Below are positions 9,379 to 18,426 of a DNA stretch of 64,000 bases, one piece after another (position 1 is the stretch's first letter; each line of letters opens with the position of its first letter). The position numbers and the translations under genes were made by a program. The notes beneath the pieces were generated by a model that worked only from the letters and a program-made list of their open reading frames with translations, ran no database searches and was not told where the DNA came from. This stretch comes from Flagellimonas allohymeniacidonis. Its GTDB lineage: Bacteria > Bacteroidota > Bacteroidia > Flavobacteriales > Flavobacteriaceae. Location of the stretch: NCBI RefSeq assembly GCF_004296335.1, contig NZ_SGIU01000001.1, positions 1,093,290 to 1,157,289 on the forward strand, read 5' to 3'.

Positions 9379-10788
9379 ATGGCAAACACATACGATTTTG
9401 GGTTGGTAGGTCTTGGTGTCATGGGACGGAATTTTATTTTGAACGTCGCTGATAACGGGTTTACCGCTTTTGGAAACGATTTGGACCAAGAAAAAGTAAA
9501 CGCACTTATCGAAGAAGGCGGGGATAAATCGAAAGTAAATGCCGATGTGGATGCCGCCAAATTTGTCGCTTCTTTAAGTGCACCCCGTAAAATAATGCTA
9601 TTGGTTCCTGCAGGTAAGGTTGTGGATATTGTGATTGAAAGCCTGCTTCCCTATTTGGATGAGGGTGACATCATCATAGATGGTGGCAATTCTTTTTTCA
9701 CGGATACAGACCGAAGAGAGGCGTACCTCAAAGAAAAGGGCATCAACTTTTTTGGGGCAGGTGTCTCCGGAGGAGCCAAGGGTGCGCGAAAAGGCCCCAG
9801 TATCATGCCCGGAGGTTCCAGGGAAGCCTATCAATTCGTAAAACCCATTTTTGAGGCGGTTTCCGCCAAGTACAAGGGAGAGCCCTGCGTGACTTATTTG
9901 GGCCCAAAATCAGCAGGAAATTATGTAAAAATGGTCCACAATGGTATCGAATACGGACTGATGCAGCTAACCTCAGAAATCTATGACCTTCTAAAAAAGG
10001 CAGGCAATTTGAGCAATCAAGAATTGCATAAAACTTTCGATACGTGGAGTAAAGGGAGGCTTCAATCCTTTTTGGTGGAGATCACAGCAACTATTTTTGA
10101 CCAAAAAGATGATTTGACCGATGGGGATTTGGTGGATATGATTTTGGATAAGGCCAAACAAAAAGGAACGGGTAAATGGACCTCCCAAAATGCTATGGAT
10201 TTGGGAATTCCTGTGCCTACCATCGACATTGCCGTTAGCATGCGCGAAATTTCAGCCTTAAAGGATGAACGCATCAAGGCCGATGCGCTGTATGATAGAC
10301 CGACACCTGAAAATGTGGTTAAGGATTCTTTGGTAAAAAAGGCCGAAGCGGCTCTGTATTTTGCCTTTATTATCACCTATGCCCAGGGTATGCATCAATT
10401 GGCAGATGCCTCAAAGGAATATGGCTATGAGCTTGAACTTGGCGAAATTGCCAAAATCTGGCGTGCTGGTTGTATTATCAGAGCGGCACTGTTGGCAGAT
10501 ATTACCGAAGCTTTTAAGGCTGATGCCGAACTACCCAACCTTTTGGTATCTCCCTCATTTGTATCAAAAGTCAAAGAGACCGTTGATTCAGCTCGAGAAT
10601 TGGTGGCTTACGGCGCAAACAATGGCATTCCTTTACCGGGACTGAGCAATGCCCTTACCTATTTTGATGCCTATACCAGTAACAGACTGCCATTGAACCT
10701 CATACAGGCCCAAAGGGACTTCTTTGGGTCACACACCTATGAACGATTGGACCGAGACGGAATCTTCCACACCGAGTGGGAAAGCTGA
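9379..10788 (+). CDS. gnd: 6-phosphogluconate dehydrogenase, decarboxylating
   Basis: 469 residues, the usual length of the long-form enzyme. GLVGLGVMGRNF at about 8-19 is the NADP-binding turn; IIDGGNSFFTDTDRR, GVSGGAKGARKGPSIMPGG and KMVHNGIEYGLMQL carry the substrate and catalytic residues; the C-terminus contains RDFFGSHTYERLD. Converts 6-phosphogluconate to ribulose 5-phosphate with release of CO2. Divergent from zwf and followed after 6 bases by the DUF1643 gene. Confidence 0.96.
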   Translation: MANTYDFGLVGLGVMGRNFILNVADNGFTAFGNDLDQEKVNALIEEGGDKSKVNADVDAAKFVASLSAPRKIMLLVPAGKVVDIVIESLLPYLDEGDIIIDGGNSFFTDTDRREAYLKEKGINFFGAGVSGGAKGARKGPSIMPGGSREAYQFVKPIFEAVSAKYKGEPCVTYLGPKSAGNYVKMVHNGIEYGLMQLTSEIYDLLKKAGNLSNQELHKTFDTWSKGRLQSFLVEITATIFDQKDDLTDGDLVDMILDKAKQKGTGKWTSQNAMDLGIPVPTIDIAVSMREISALKDERIKADALYDRPTPENVVKDSLVKKAEAALYFAFIITYAQGMHQLADASKEYGYELELGEIAKIWRAGCIIRAALLADITEAFKADAELPNLLVSPSFVSKVKETVDSARELVAYGANNGIPLPGLSNALTYFDAYTSNRLPLNLIQAQRDFFGSHTYERLDRDGIFHTEWES

Positions 10789-10794
10789 GAAAAA

Positions 10795-11322
10795 TTGGAA
10801 TCCAAGTGGATATATCGGAATAACAGCGATAATACTGCCCGATTTCTGCTTGGGGAACCTGGTAAGAATACATTGGCCTGCATCGGGCTGAATCCGAGTA
10901 CGGCACAACCTGAACTCTTGGACAACACATTGAAATCCGTAAAACGAATTGCTTTCAGCAACGGTTTTGACGGTTGGTTGATGTTCAACCTCTATCCCCA
11001 AAGAGCTACCAATCCAAATAAATTAACCAAAGTTGCAAAGCGTACGCTGATTTCAAAAAACTGCGAAATATTTCGATTGACCATCCATCAATTTGAGATT
11101 AAAACACTTTGGTTGGCATTTGGTAATCTTGTGGAATCTCGGACATATCTTCCCAAATGCCTGATTGAAATGTATGCAGCTGTCCATACTTCAGGTTTGC
11201 AATGGAAAAAAGCCCAATCCCTTACGCATAAAGGCCACCCTCGACACCCACTTTACATTCCATCGAGTAGCATTTTGACAGATTTTGATATGGCTGCATA
11301 TATAAAAGCTATTGCGGTGTAA
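10795..11322 (+). CDS. DUF1643 family protein with TTG start
   Basis: 175 residues from a TTG codon at 10795. An in-frame TGA (the gnd stop) lies three codons upstream and the first internal methionine is only at about residue 62, after the conserved GLNPSTAQPELLDNTLKSV motif, so TTG is the only start that keeps the domain whole. DUF1643 proteins are found widely next to unrelated genes and have no established function. The 6-base gap suggests cotranscription with gnd, perhaps at low translation. Confidence 0.8.
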   Translation: MESKWIYRNNSDNTARFLLGEPGKNTLACIGLNPSTAQPELLDNTLKSVKRIAFSNGFDGWLMFNLYPQRATNPNKLTKVAKRTLISKNCEIFRLTIHQFEIKTLWLAFGNLVESRTYLPKCLIEMYAAVHTSGLQWKKAQSLTHKGHPRHPLYIPSSSILTDFDMAAYIKAIAV

Positions 11323-11407
11323 AATTCTCATGTATTTCAAAAGTATTGGTAGCAGTTTTTCCGTATTTTCAAATGCAATTAAAATACCATCAATACCTTA
11401 AATACCA

Positions 11408-12793
11408 ATGAAGCTACAGGAACAAATGCGAGCCGAATTTTCGGATAAAACTATTTTTGAAAAGGCCCAAAAGTATGCTTACGACTATCTGGATGGCATT
11501 TCTGAAATGGATGTTTTCCCTTCAGAAGAAAGTTTAGAACTTTTAAAAAAGTTTGATGAAAAACTTCCAGAGAAGTCAACCTCTGCATTGGACACCTTGG
11601 ATTTCTTGAACAACTATGGAACACCAAATACCATTGCACAAATTGGGGGAAGATACTTTGGCTTTGTAAATGGAGGTGCCGTTCCAGCTTCGCTTGGTGT
11701 GAAGTGGCTGTCCGATGTCTGGGATCAATGCGCTGGCCTGTATCTGACCTCCCCCATCAATGCCAAATTGGAATCCGTATGCGAAAAATGGCTCAAGGAC
11801 CTTTTTGGATTGCCCGAGTCCACCGTTGCTGGCTTCGTGAGCGGAACTTCCATGGCCAATCTTTGCGCCTTGGCCGCAGCGCGTTTCCAATTGCTGAAGA
11901 ATTTGGGATGGGACATTAATGAAAAGGGCTTAATTGGAGCACCGAATATTCGAATAATCGCACACGAGCAGGTACACGCCAGCGTAAAAAAGACCTTGGC
12001 CTTGCTTGGTTTTGGAAAAAATAGCCTTGAATGGATACCCTCTGATGACCAAGGCAGGCTTATGCTTGATACCTTACCTAAATTGGATAGTTCTTGTTTG
12101 GTGTTGTTACAAGCCGGGAATGTAAATACAGGTGGATATGACCCCTTTGATAAGGTATGTGATATGGCAAACGCAGTGGGAGCCTGGGTTCATGTTGATG
12201 GTGCCTTTGGATTGTGGGCAGGGGCATGTGACTCATTGAAGCATTTGACCCACGGCATGGAAAAAGCATCTTCGTGGGCCGTGGATGGGCATAAAACCCT
12301 AAACACACCTTATGATTCCGGAATTGTGCTTTGTAGACATCCCAAAGCAATGGTAAGTGCCCTACAGGCTTCGGGAGAGTATATCATTTACAGTGACCAG
12401 CGAGACCCCCTCCTCTACACACCGGAACTCTCTAAACGGGCAAGGGCCATCGAACTTTGGGCCACACTTCGCTACTTGGGGAAATCAGGGATCAATGAAA
12501 TGGTGCAAGGCTTTCATCTACACGCCAAGCGTCTGGCGAAGTCACTAAAAGAACTTGGGTTCGAAATTATGAACGAGGTTGTGTTTAATCAAGTTCTGGT
12601 TCGATTCAAAGATGATGATTCCACGAAAAAAATCATTGCTCACCTACAAAATTCAGGTGAATGTTGGTTGGGAGGTACAACTTGGCAAGGGAAGGCAGCC
12701 ATTCGGGTAAGTATATGCTCTTGGGCCACTACTGAGGAGGACATCGCGCAGACCATTGCACTTTTTCAAAAAGCAAAAACCGCTTTGGGTTAG
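11408..12793 (+). CDS. PLP-dependent group II decarboxylase family protein
   Basis: 461 residues of fold-type I. GGRYFGFVNGGAVPASL at the substrate-entry side, FVSGTSMANLCALAAAR, VHVDGAFGLWAG and the cofactor lysine in VDGHKTLNTPYDSG (K296) match aromatic-L-amino-acid/2,4-diaminobutyrate-type decarboxylases. The substrate cannot be assigned. Some members near this branch act as aldehyde synthases or on aspartate or glutamate. A second, divergent relative lies at 57689. Confidence 0.85.
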   Translation: MKLQEQMRAEFSDKTIFEKAQKYAYDYLDGISEMDVFPSEESLELLKKFDEKLPEKSTSALDTLDFLNNYGTPNTIAQIGGRYFGFVNGGAVPASLGVKWLSDVWDQCAGLYLTSPINAKLESVCEKWLKDLFGLPESTVAGFVSGTSMANLCALAAARFQLLKNLGWDINEKGLIGAPNIRIIAHEQVHASVKKTLALLGFGKNSLEWIPSDDQGRLMLDTLPKLDSSCLVLLQAGNVNTGGYDPFDKVCDMANAVGAWVHVDGAFGLWAGACDSLKHLTHGMEKASSWAVDGHKTLNTPYDSGIVLCRHPKAMVSALQASGEYIIYSDQRDPLLYTPELSKRARAIELWATLRYLGKSGINEMVQGFHLHAKRLAKSLKELGFEIMNEVVFNQVLVRFKDDDSTKKIIAHLQNSGECWLGGTTWQGKAAIRVSICSWATTEEDIAQTIALFQKAKTALG

Positions 12794-12818
12794 ACTACTA
12801 AATTTAAAAACTATTTAA

Positions 12819-13292
12819 ATGAACAAATCAACAATAATGCTTTTAGGACTTTTCCTTTTATGTGTGCTCAGTTGTGGGAGAAACGACACCAAATCCAATG
12901 ATCAAAATGAAGAGGAAGTGCTATTGTTGGCACTACAAAAGTTCAACACTGCCTTCGCGGATGGCGATGTGACCACATTATCCTCCATGATCACAGATAA
13001 ATATCTTCATACCAACGCTACCTCCAAAGCCATCCAAAAAGAGAATTGGTTGAGTTATCTTCAAAAAAGAGAGGTGGAAATAACATCGGGATTGATAGAG
13101 ACCCTAAACTACGAAATGGATGAGGTGGCTTTGACCTTTTATGGGGATGCTGCCTTGGTAACGGCAAGAATAAAAACCGAAGTAAGGAAAAACGATTCCA
13201 TCAGCACTTCTCAGTATCGTGTTACCCATCTTTGGGTAAAGGAAAACGGACAATGGAAACGCGCAGGGTTCCATGACACGCGCATAGATTGA
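12819..13292 (+). CDS. DUF4440/NTF2-like lipoprotein
   Basis: 157 residues with a lipoprotein signal whose cysteine is residue 19 (LLCVLSC). The remainder (about 35-155) looks like an NTF2/SnoaL-fold domain of the DUF4440 type: LLALQKFNTAFADGDVTTLSSMITDKYLHTN, ending in THLWVKENGQWKRAGFHDTRI. Such domains bind small ligands; no catalytic residues can be named. It follows the decarboxylase by 25 bases and may be cotranscribed. Confidence 0.75.
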   Translation: MNKSTIMLLGLFLLCVLSCGRNDTKSNDQNEEEVLLLALQKFNTAFADGDVTTLSSMITDKYLHTNATSKAIQKENWLSYLQKREVEITSGLIETLNYEMDEVALTFYGDAALVTARIKTEVRKNDSISTSQYRVTHLWVKENGQWKRAGFHDTRID

Positions 13293-13348
13293 CTCTATCC
13301 ATCCTACCCTAGAAGCAATAGAGTCTCCTAAGAAACCTAATGAAAAAA

Positions 13349-13394
13349 TTGCGTAACCGAATGGTTTCATTTATATTTGTAACCAAACAGTTAC
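13349..13394 (+). promoter_or_regulatory. Promoter with two GTAACC-based operator sites
   Basis: TTG at 13349-13351 and TATATTTG at 13372-13379 are separated by 20 bases, close to the Bacteroidota -33/-7 arrangement. Two GTAACC elements start at 13353 and 13379, 26 bases apart. The first reads GTAACC-GAAT-GGTTTC between the boxes; the second reads GTAAC-N6-GTTAC (13379-13394) across the likely transcription start. That placement suggests self-repression by the ArsR protein encoded 10 bases downstream. Confidence 0.75.
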
Positions 13395-13403
13395 GCTTTA
13401 ATA

Positions 13404-13736
13404 ATGCGTCGAGATGTTTTTCAAGCCATAGCAGACCCCGTACGTCGAGATATTATTAAGTACCTCGCCGAACAACGCATGACGGTCAATGAAGTGGCAG
13501 AAAAATTTGATATAAGTCGTCCCGCTATTTCCAAGCACCTGAAAATTCTTGAGGAATGTGGGGTCGTCTCCATTGAAAAGCATGGAAGGGAACGTTTCTG
13601 CTTCGTACAGCCCAAAAAGTTGATTCCCGCATTTCTTTGGATTGATCAATATCGAAATCTATGGGAAGAGAAACTGGATTCCTTTGAAAATTACCTTAAC
13701 CAATTAAAAAATAACAAGAAAAATGAGCGAAACTAA
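13404..13736 (+). CDS. ArsR-family winged-helix transcriptional repressor
   Basis: 110 residues. The core RRDVFQAIADPVRRDIIKYL, NEVAEKFDISRPAISKHLKIL and ECGVVSIEKHGRERFCFVQP is the classic ArsR recognition domain. There are no metal-binding cysteine pairs of the ArsR/SmtB type. It belongs to the branch that is almost always paired with an SRPBCC gene, as here: the next gene overlaps its end by 14 bases. Likely autorepressor of the pair; inducer unknown. Confidence 0.9.
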   Translation: MRRDVFQAIADPVRRDIIKYLAEQRMTVNEVAEKFDISRPAISKHLKILEECGVVSIEKHGRERFCFVQPKKLIPAFLWIDQYRNLWEEKLDSFENYLNQLKNNKKNERN

Positions 13737-14181
13737 TCTACCCGAAAACCGAACCCTTACGTTAGAGCGCACCTTTGGTGCTCCCCTGGAATTGGTATGG
13801 GAAGCCTGGACCCAGCCTGAACATATCGCACAATGGTGGGGGCCAAAAGGTATGGAAACCACCGTTTTGGAGCATGATTTTACGGTAGGCGGACAATGGA
13901 AATATTTGATGAAAATGCCAAATGGAAGTGAATTTGTGGCCGATGGGGTCTACTCTGAAATTGTTGAACGTCAAAAAATTGTTTCCACCGCCAATTTTAA
14001 ACCTATGACCGAAAATGTGGAAATCCACGCCATTTTCGAAGCCGTGGGAACGCAGACCAAATTTACCTTTCATTGTGTACATGAAACCGAAGAATATTGC
14101 AAGCAACAAGAGGAAATGGGCTTTTACAATGGCTGGGGCTCACTTTTTGAACTATTGGCGGACTTTGTTCAAAACCAATAA
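13723..14181 (+). CDS. SRPBCC (AHSA1-type) domain protein
   Basis: 152 residues. LERTFGAPLELVWEAWTQPEHIAQWWGP and the central GGQWKYLMKMPNG are typical of the AHSA1 START-like fold, which forms a deep hydrophobic pocket. Start ATGAGCGAAAC lies inside the ArsR gene, so translation is coupled. The role may be to bind a hydrophobic small molecule connected with the ArsR regulator; the ligand is unknown. Confidence 0.9.
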   Translation: MSETNLPENRTLTLERTFGAPLELVWEAWTQPEHIAQWWGPKGMETTVLEHDFTVGGQWKYLMKMPNGSEFVADGVYSEIVERQKIVSTANFKPMTENVEIHAIFEAVGTQTKFTFHCVHETEEYCKQQEEMGFYNGWGSLFELLADFVQNQ

Positions 14182-14201
14182 CAACAAGAAAAGCATTTTT
14201 A

Positions 14202-14906
14202 TTATGGTTTTAAACTGTTCTTTAAATAGCTGAAAACATATTCCTTGTACTTTCCCCCTATTGGTATCTCCAATTTGGCTATTTCAACATCTTGGGCAGT
14301 ATAGGCCGTGATTTTCTTGGAGTTCACCACATAGGACCTATGGATTCTAATGAAGTATGAAGGTAATTGCTCAATTATTTTGCCCAGCTGTTCTTTGATT
14401 ACCAAACTCTCATTGGGCAAGTGTATTCGAATGTAATCCTTAAGACTTTCGATATAGGAGATGTCATGCAATACCACCTTTACTTGTTTCTTGTTGCTGG
14501 ATACAAACAAATGGTCTGCTGCTTGTCGCTCTGTATCTCCCTTTGAAACCGTTTGAACACCATCGCTCAACTTGTTGACCGCTTTCAAAAAGCGTGAAAA
14601 CGTAATCGGTTTCAATAGGTAATCAACCGCTTCTAATTCATAACTTTCCAATGCATACTCACGGTAGGCCGTTGTGAATATCACCTTTGGTGGATTGGAT
14701 ATCGTACTTAGGAAATCCAGCCCAGTAAGTTTGGGCATTTGAATATCTAGAAAAATAACATCTATGGTTTGCTTAGCCAAGAAATCACTGGCTTCAATCG
14801 CATTCTTAAAAGAACCCAACAATTGTAAATAGGGAATCTCGGCGATATGCGCCTCTAACAGCGACCGGGCCAATGGCTCATCATCGACAAGAATACATTT
14901 AATCAT
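14202..14906 (-). CDS. LytTR-family response regulator
   Basis: 234 residues. A receiver domain (1-120) has the acidic pair D8/D9 and phosphoacceptor D54 in FLDIQMP; the C-terminal LytTR DNA-binding domain (about 135-232) contains KVVLHDISYIESLKDYIRIH and IRIHRSYVVN. It overlaps the sensor kinase gene by 8 bases and is the second gene of the pair. Target genes are not evident, although the divergent serine hydrolase at 16194 is a candidate. Confidence 0.93.
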   Translation of the reverse strand: MIKCILVDDEPLARSLLEAHIAEIPYLQLLGSFKNAIEASDFLAKQTIDVIFLDIQMPKLTGLDFLSTISNPPKVIFTTAYREYALESYELEAVDYLLKPITFSRFLKAVNKLSDGVQTVSKGDTERQAADHLFVSSNKKQVKVVLHDISYIESLKDYIRIHLPNESLVIKEQLGKIIEQLPSYFIRIHRSYVVNSKKITAYTAQDVEIAKLEIPIGGKYKEYVFSYLKNSLKP

Positions 14907-16002
14907 TTGACGAACTGGTGTTTAGTCGTAATCTCACTTCATACATATCTCCCAAATCATTGCTTTCAAAACTATAATCTTTGTACAATCGCTGCAGCTG
15001 CTGTTTTAGATTCGCAACTCCGATTCCTTTGGTAAAGCCTGTATGGTCGGGCAACTTATTAATTTCCTTGGTATTCTTTACTTCAAAAAAGAGATTTTCC
15101 TTTTCAAGATAGAGATGAATGTCAACTTTAGGGTTCCTAATTTGTCCACTTGCACCATGTTTAAAGGCATTTTCTACAATTGACAACAGCAATAATGGTG
15201 CAATTTTAAGTTCCTTGTACTTACTTCTATCGAAATCAAATCTACAATCCAGCTCTATGCCATCTCCAAACCGTATTTTTTCTAATTCAATGTAGTTCTT
15301 TATGAGCTCGATTTCATTTTCGAGTGGTACATACTTCTCATTGCATTGATATAAAATATAATCTAACATGCCAGAAAGTGATTCAACCATTTTAGGGGCT
15401 TTATCCGACTTTTGAACTGTTAGGGCATAAAGATTGTTCAAGGTGTTAAAAAGAAAATGTGGGTGTATTTGTGATTTTAAGGCATCAAGTTCTGCTTGGT
15501 TTTTATCGCTTTGCAATTGGAGTCTTTCCCGTTCCATTTCATTTTTTTCATAGGCCATCTTCGTCAAGGTCATAGCAAAAGTTGCTGTGAGCAATGCAGG
15601 TAAATACCCAAATAGAAGAAATTCAACGTCCGAAAATATTTCAGAAACTGTTTCTTGGACAAATGGACCTTTTCTAAAGAGCGGTTCGTACAAATAGACA
15701 TTCACAATCCTATCAAAAGCACTTGCGAAGTAGAAGAGAATAAAAGCACCCAAAGCAAAAAACAAATACCTTCTTTTTTGATAAAAAGATGGCACCAAAT
15801 AATAATTGAATCCATACACAGCCAATAACATGGCGGGTACTCTTTTTAGGTTTTCAAGAAACAACAGGAACAGACTTTGGTCATTACCATCCTTAAAAAA
15901 CTGTATCAAGGTGAAACTGGATAACAGAAGAAACCAAAATAGTAAGTGGGATGATGTTGCAGGGCCCAGTAGTTGCTTTTTATTTTTGATACTCAATGAC
16001 AT
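14899..16002 (-). CDS. LytS/YehU-type sensor histidine kinase
   Basis: 367 residues. Four hydrophobic segments fill about residues 20-145, then a short coiled stretch leads to the His_kinase (PF06580) motif QIHPHFLFNTLNNLYAL with H180/H182, of which H182 in PHF is the usual phosphorylation site. An HATPase domain follows (IVENAFKHGA as the N-box, KGIGVANLKQQLQRLY as the G region). It has no large periplasmic sensing domain, so the signal is probably sensed in or at the membrane. Confidence 0.92.
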   Translation of the reverse strand: MSLSIKNKKQLLGPATSSHLLFWFLLLSSFTLIQFFKDGNDQSLFLLFLENLKRVPAMLLAVYGFNYYLVPSFYQKRRYLFFALGAFILFYFASAFDRIVNVYLYEPLFRKGPFVQETVSEIFSDVEFLLFGYLPALLTATFAMTLTKMAYEKNEMERERLQLQSDKNQAELDALKSQIHPHFLFNTLNNLYALTVQKSDKAPKMVESLSGMLDYILYQCNEKYVPLENEIELIKNYIELEKIRFGDGIELDCRFDFDRSKYKELKIAPLLLLSIVENAFKHGASGQIRNPKVDIHLYLEKENLFFEVKNTKEINKLPDHTGFTKGIGVANLKQQLQRLYKDYSFESNDLGDMYEVRLRLNTSSSND

Positions 16003-16193
16003 TGAACTTCTAAAAATAAATAAATAACAGGGTCGATTTCCTCTTTATCGACCAATTTAGAGTTTCCGATGTCGAATATCTGCTCTCCGCAAATGAAACC
16101 CATTAGGCTTCGTTTCAAAGCTGGGCATGGGCCCATAAATTTGATTGGTCTATTTTCCAGTTTAACCAAAGGAAATCCCACCATATTTGGTGC
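16003..16193. other. Divergent intergenic region between sensor kinase and serine hydrolase
   Basis: 191 bases carrying the promoters for both directions. No clear TAnnTTTG box was found. An open frame on the minus strand through this region starts with ATG but resembles no family and overlaps the kinase start in another frame; it is not accepted as a gene. Confidence 0.5.
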
Positions 16194-17486
16194 ATGAAAA
16201 AATTTAAGCTCACCAAATTTACACGTCGATTGTTACGTGTTTTTGGAACATTATTCGTTTTATGGCTCACTTGGAGCATTTATTACTATAGCACCTGGAC
16301 CATGCTTCCAGAAGAAGGATACCCGATAACCGAAGAGGTATCGAACCCTGAATACCAATATGCAATTAGGGAGGCGAAGACTTATTTGATTGGGGTAAGC
16401 AAGCGACTCGACGTGCCTTCGTTTTCTGTAGCTGTTGGCCACAATGGTAAGGTAATCTGGTCAGCTGCTGAGGGATATGCAGATCTAGAGAATCGTACTT
16501 CGGCATCCACTCTCACGCAATATCGGGTGGGAAGTACTTCAAAAGCAATAACCACAACAGGTATTGCTAAATTAGTAAACAAGGGCGGACTGAATCTTGA
16601 TGAAGTAATAGGAGATACCATTAGAAATTGGACTCGGAAAAAATGGGATTTTACCCTTCGGCAATTGCTTAGTCACACAGCGGGCATTGGAAATTACGAA
16701 GATTTTGGCCTAGAATCTGCGAAATATACCCTTTGCAATTGTAATCAATTTGATTCGGCGTCAGAAGGTTTAAAAGTATTTGACCAATATCCATTGCTTC
16801 ACAAGCCTGGTTCGGGTTTTAAGTACTCGACTTTTGACATTAACCTGTCCAGTGTGGTCCTTGAACAAGCTGCTGGTCACCCGTTTTTGGACTATATGCA
16901 AACCAGCATTTTCGACAATTTGGACATGGACAATACCTACGGTGACCACGCAAAACCGAAAACCGAATATTTTGCAACGTTTTATCAAACCTCGGAAGGA
17001 TACTACCGAGAGTACCGTACCATGGGTATCCGACATGATGTGAACCTAAGTTATAAGTGGGCCGGTGGTGGATTTATATCCACTCCAACTGACTTAGTTA
17101 AATTAGGGAACGCTTGGCTTTCGGACAGCTCATTCCTATCCATGGAAACGAAAAAAGAATTTTGGACTCCTGTTAAGCTTTCCGATGGAGCAGTCAATGA
17201 ACAAGAATATGCTCTGGGTTGGCGTTCTTGGCTTAAATATGAAAGCGAATCTTTAATAGATGGAAAACCCATTTGGATGGTCCACCACGGAGGTGTAAGC
17301 AAAGGTTCAATGAATTTTTTGGTATTGTTTCCGGAATATAACCTTGTAATCGATGCATCAATAAACGCCAGAGTAGAGTCTTTTGCAGATTTTGCCGATG
17401 AGGTAAAGAAAATTGCGAACTGCTTTTTGAAAAGCATACCAAAGAAAGAATCAGAATTATTTCAGGAAATAACTGAACACCTATAA
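16194..17486 (+). CDS. Serine hydrolase, class C beta-lactamase/penicillin-binding type
   Basis: 430 residues. An N-terminal membrane anchor (about 12-32) is followed by the beta-lactamase (PF00144) domain. The catalytic SxxK is STSK (S114, K117), a YxN-type element lies in KYSTFDINLSS, and the third motif appears as VHHGGVSKGSMN. Members include D-aminopeptidases, esterases and peptidoglycan-modifying enzymes; a true beta-lactamase is less likely because of the membrane anchor and length. It is divergent from the LytTR pair. Confidence 0.87.
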   Translation: MKKFKLTKFTRRLLRVFGTLFVLWLTWSIYYYSTWTMLPEEGYPITEEVSNPEYQYAIREAKTYLIGVSKRLDVPSFSVAVGHNGKVIWSAAEGYADLENRTSASTLTQYRVGSTSKAITTTGIAKLVNKGGLNLDEVIGDTIRNWTRKKWDFTLRQLLSHTAGIGNYEDFGLESAKYTLCNCNQFDSASEGLKVFDQYPLLHKPGSGFKYSTFDINLSSVVLEQAAGHPFLDYMQTSIFDNLDMDNTYGDHAKPKTEYFATFYQTSEGYYREYRTMGIRHDVNLSYKWAGGGFISTPTDLVKLGNAWLSDSSFLSMETKKEFWTPVKLSDGAVNEQEYALGWRSWLKYESESLIDGKPIWMVHHGGVSKGSMNFLVLFPEYNLVIDASINARVESFADFADEVKKIANCFLKSIPKKESELFQEITEHL

Positions 17487-17525
17487 ACCAAAATGGTAGA
17501 GATAGCCAATATTTTTACTGAAATG

Positions 17526-17581
17526 TTGGAGAATTCGATTCTTTTTTTACCTTTGTAGTGTTCTAGTTATCTAATACACTA
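17526..17581 (+). promoter_or_regulatory. Promoter and GntR (YtrA-type) operator of ABC operon
   Basis: TTG at 17526-17528 and TACCTTTG at 17548-17555 are 19 bases apart, an exact Bacteroidota promoter layout. Directly after it lies the inverted repeat TAGTGT (17556-17561) ... ACACTA (17576-17581), three bases before the ATPase start. YtrA-like GntR repressors are known to bind AGTGT/ACACT inverted repeats, and such a regulator is the third gene of this operon, so autoregulation is likely. Confidence 0.8.
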
Positions 17582-17583
17582 TA

Positions 17584-18426
17584 ATGTTAACACTAAAACA
17601 GCTTCAATTTCACTACCCAAACAGCAGACCTGTACTAAAGTCGGTAAATCTGTCCTTTAAACCAGGGGGCATTTACGGTCTTTTTGGCAAGAATGGTGAA
17701 GGGAAGAGCACATTGATGAAATTGGTCAGTGGGCTATTGAACCCTAAAATGGGACTTTGCAGTTTGAAGGGCCGCTCCACACAAAGCCGAAGCGTAGCAA
17801 CCTTAAGGGACCTTTTTCTGGTTCCCGAAGATTTTGAGCTACCCGGATTGCCAATTCAGACTTATGAAAAGGTGCATTCAAGTTTTTACCCCAATTTTTC
17901 CAAAGAAACCTTTTACAACCTAATTGAAGAGTTTAGACTTTCTCCAAACCAAGTCATTTCAAGACTTTCGTTTGGTCAGAAAAAAAAGGTGCTTATCGCT
18001 TTGGGTTTGGCTGCAAATACGCCCTTGTTGTTAATGGATGAGCCAACGAATGGCCTGGATATCCCCTCTAAAAGTCAATTACGAAGAATTTTGGCTTCTT
18101 ACGTTGATGATGGGAAGTGCATTATCATCGCAACCCATCAGGTAAGAGATCTTCACAGCCTCATTGATCATGTGGTGATATTGGACAATGCCCAAGTGAT
18201 TTTTGATTCACCCTTGTCCGATGTATCCGAGAAGCTTTGGTTTGGCAAAGCATCCAAAGAAAATGAGGCCTCTGCCTTATTCTCCGAATCCACTTTTGGT
18301 GGTAAGGCCATTTTCCCGCGAGAAGATAGGGATGAAAGCGAAATCGACCTGGAACTTTTGTTTAATGCAGTATTGACCGAACCTACACAAATCAACACTC
18401 TACTAAACTCTATAAACCATGGGTAA
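17584..18426 (+). CDS. ABC transporter ATP-binding protein
   Basis: 280 residues. Walker A is GKNGEGKST (35-43), the signature is a degenerate LSFGQKKK, Walker B is LLLMDEPTNGLD and the switch histidine is in ATHQ. It is of the YtrB/YxlF-like branch found with GntR regulators. The last residues overlap the permease gene by 8 bases. The transported substrate is unknown; related systems respond to cell-wall or membrane-active compounds. Confidence 0.88.
   Translation: MLTLKQLQFHYPNSRPVLKSVNLSFKPGGIYGLFGKNGEGKSTLMKLVSGLLNPKMGLCSLKGRSTQSRSVATLRDLFLVPEDFELPGLPIQTYEKVHSSFYPNFSKETFYNLIEEFRLSPNQVISRLSFGQKKKVLIALGLAANTPLLLMDEPTNGLDIPSKSQLRRILASYVDDGKCIIIATHQVRDLHSLIDHVVILDNAQVIFDSPLSDVSEKLWFGKASKENEASALFSESTFGGKAIFPREDRDESEIDLELLFNAVLTEPTQINTLLNSINHG

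Noticed and set aside
15993..16184. 63-codon minus-strand frame upstream of the sensor kinase
   Set aside because: It overlaps the kinase start in another frame, matches no family I know and has no promoter box; the interval is better explained as the divergent promoter region.
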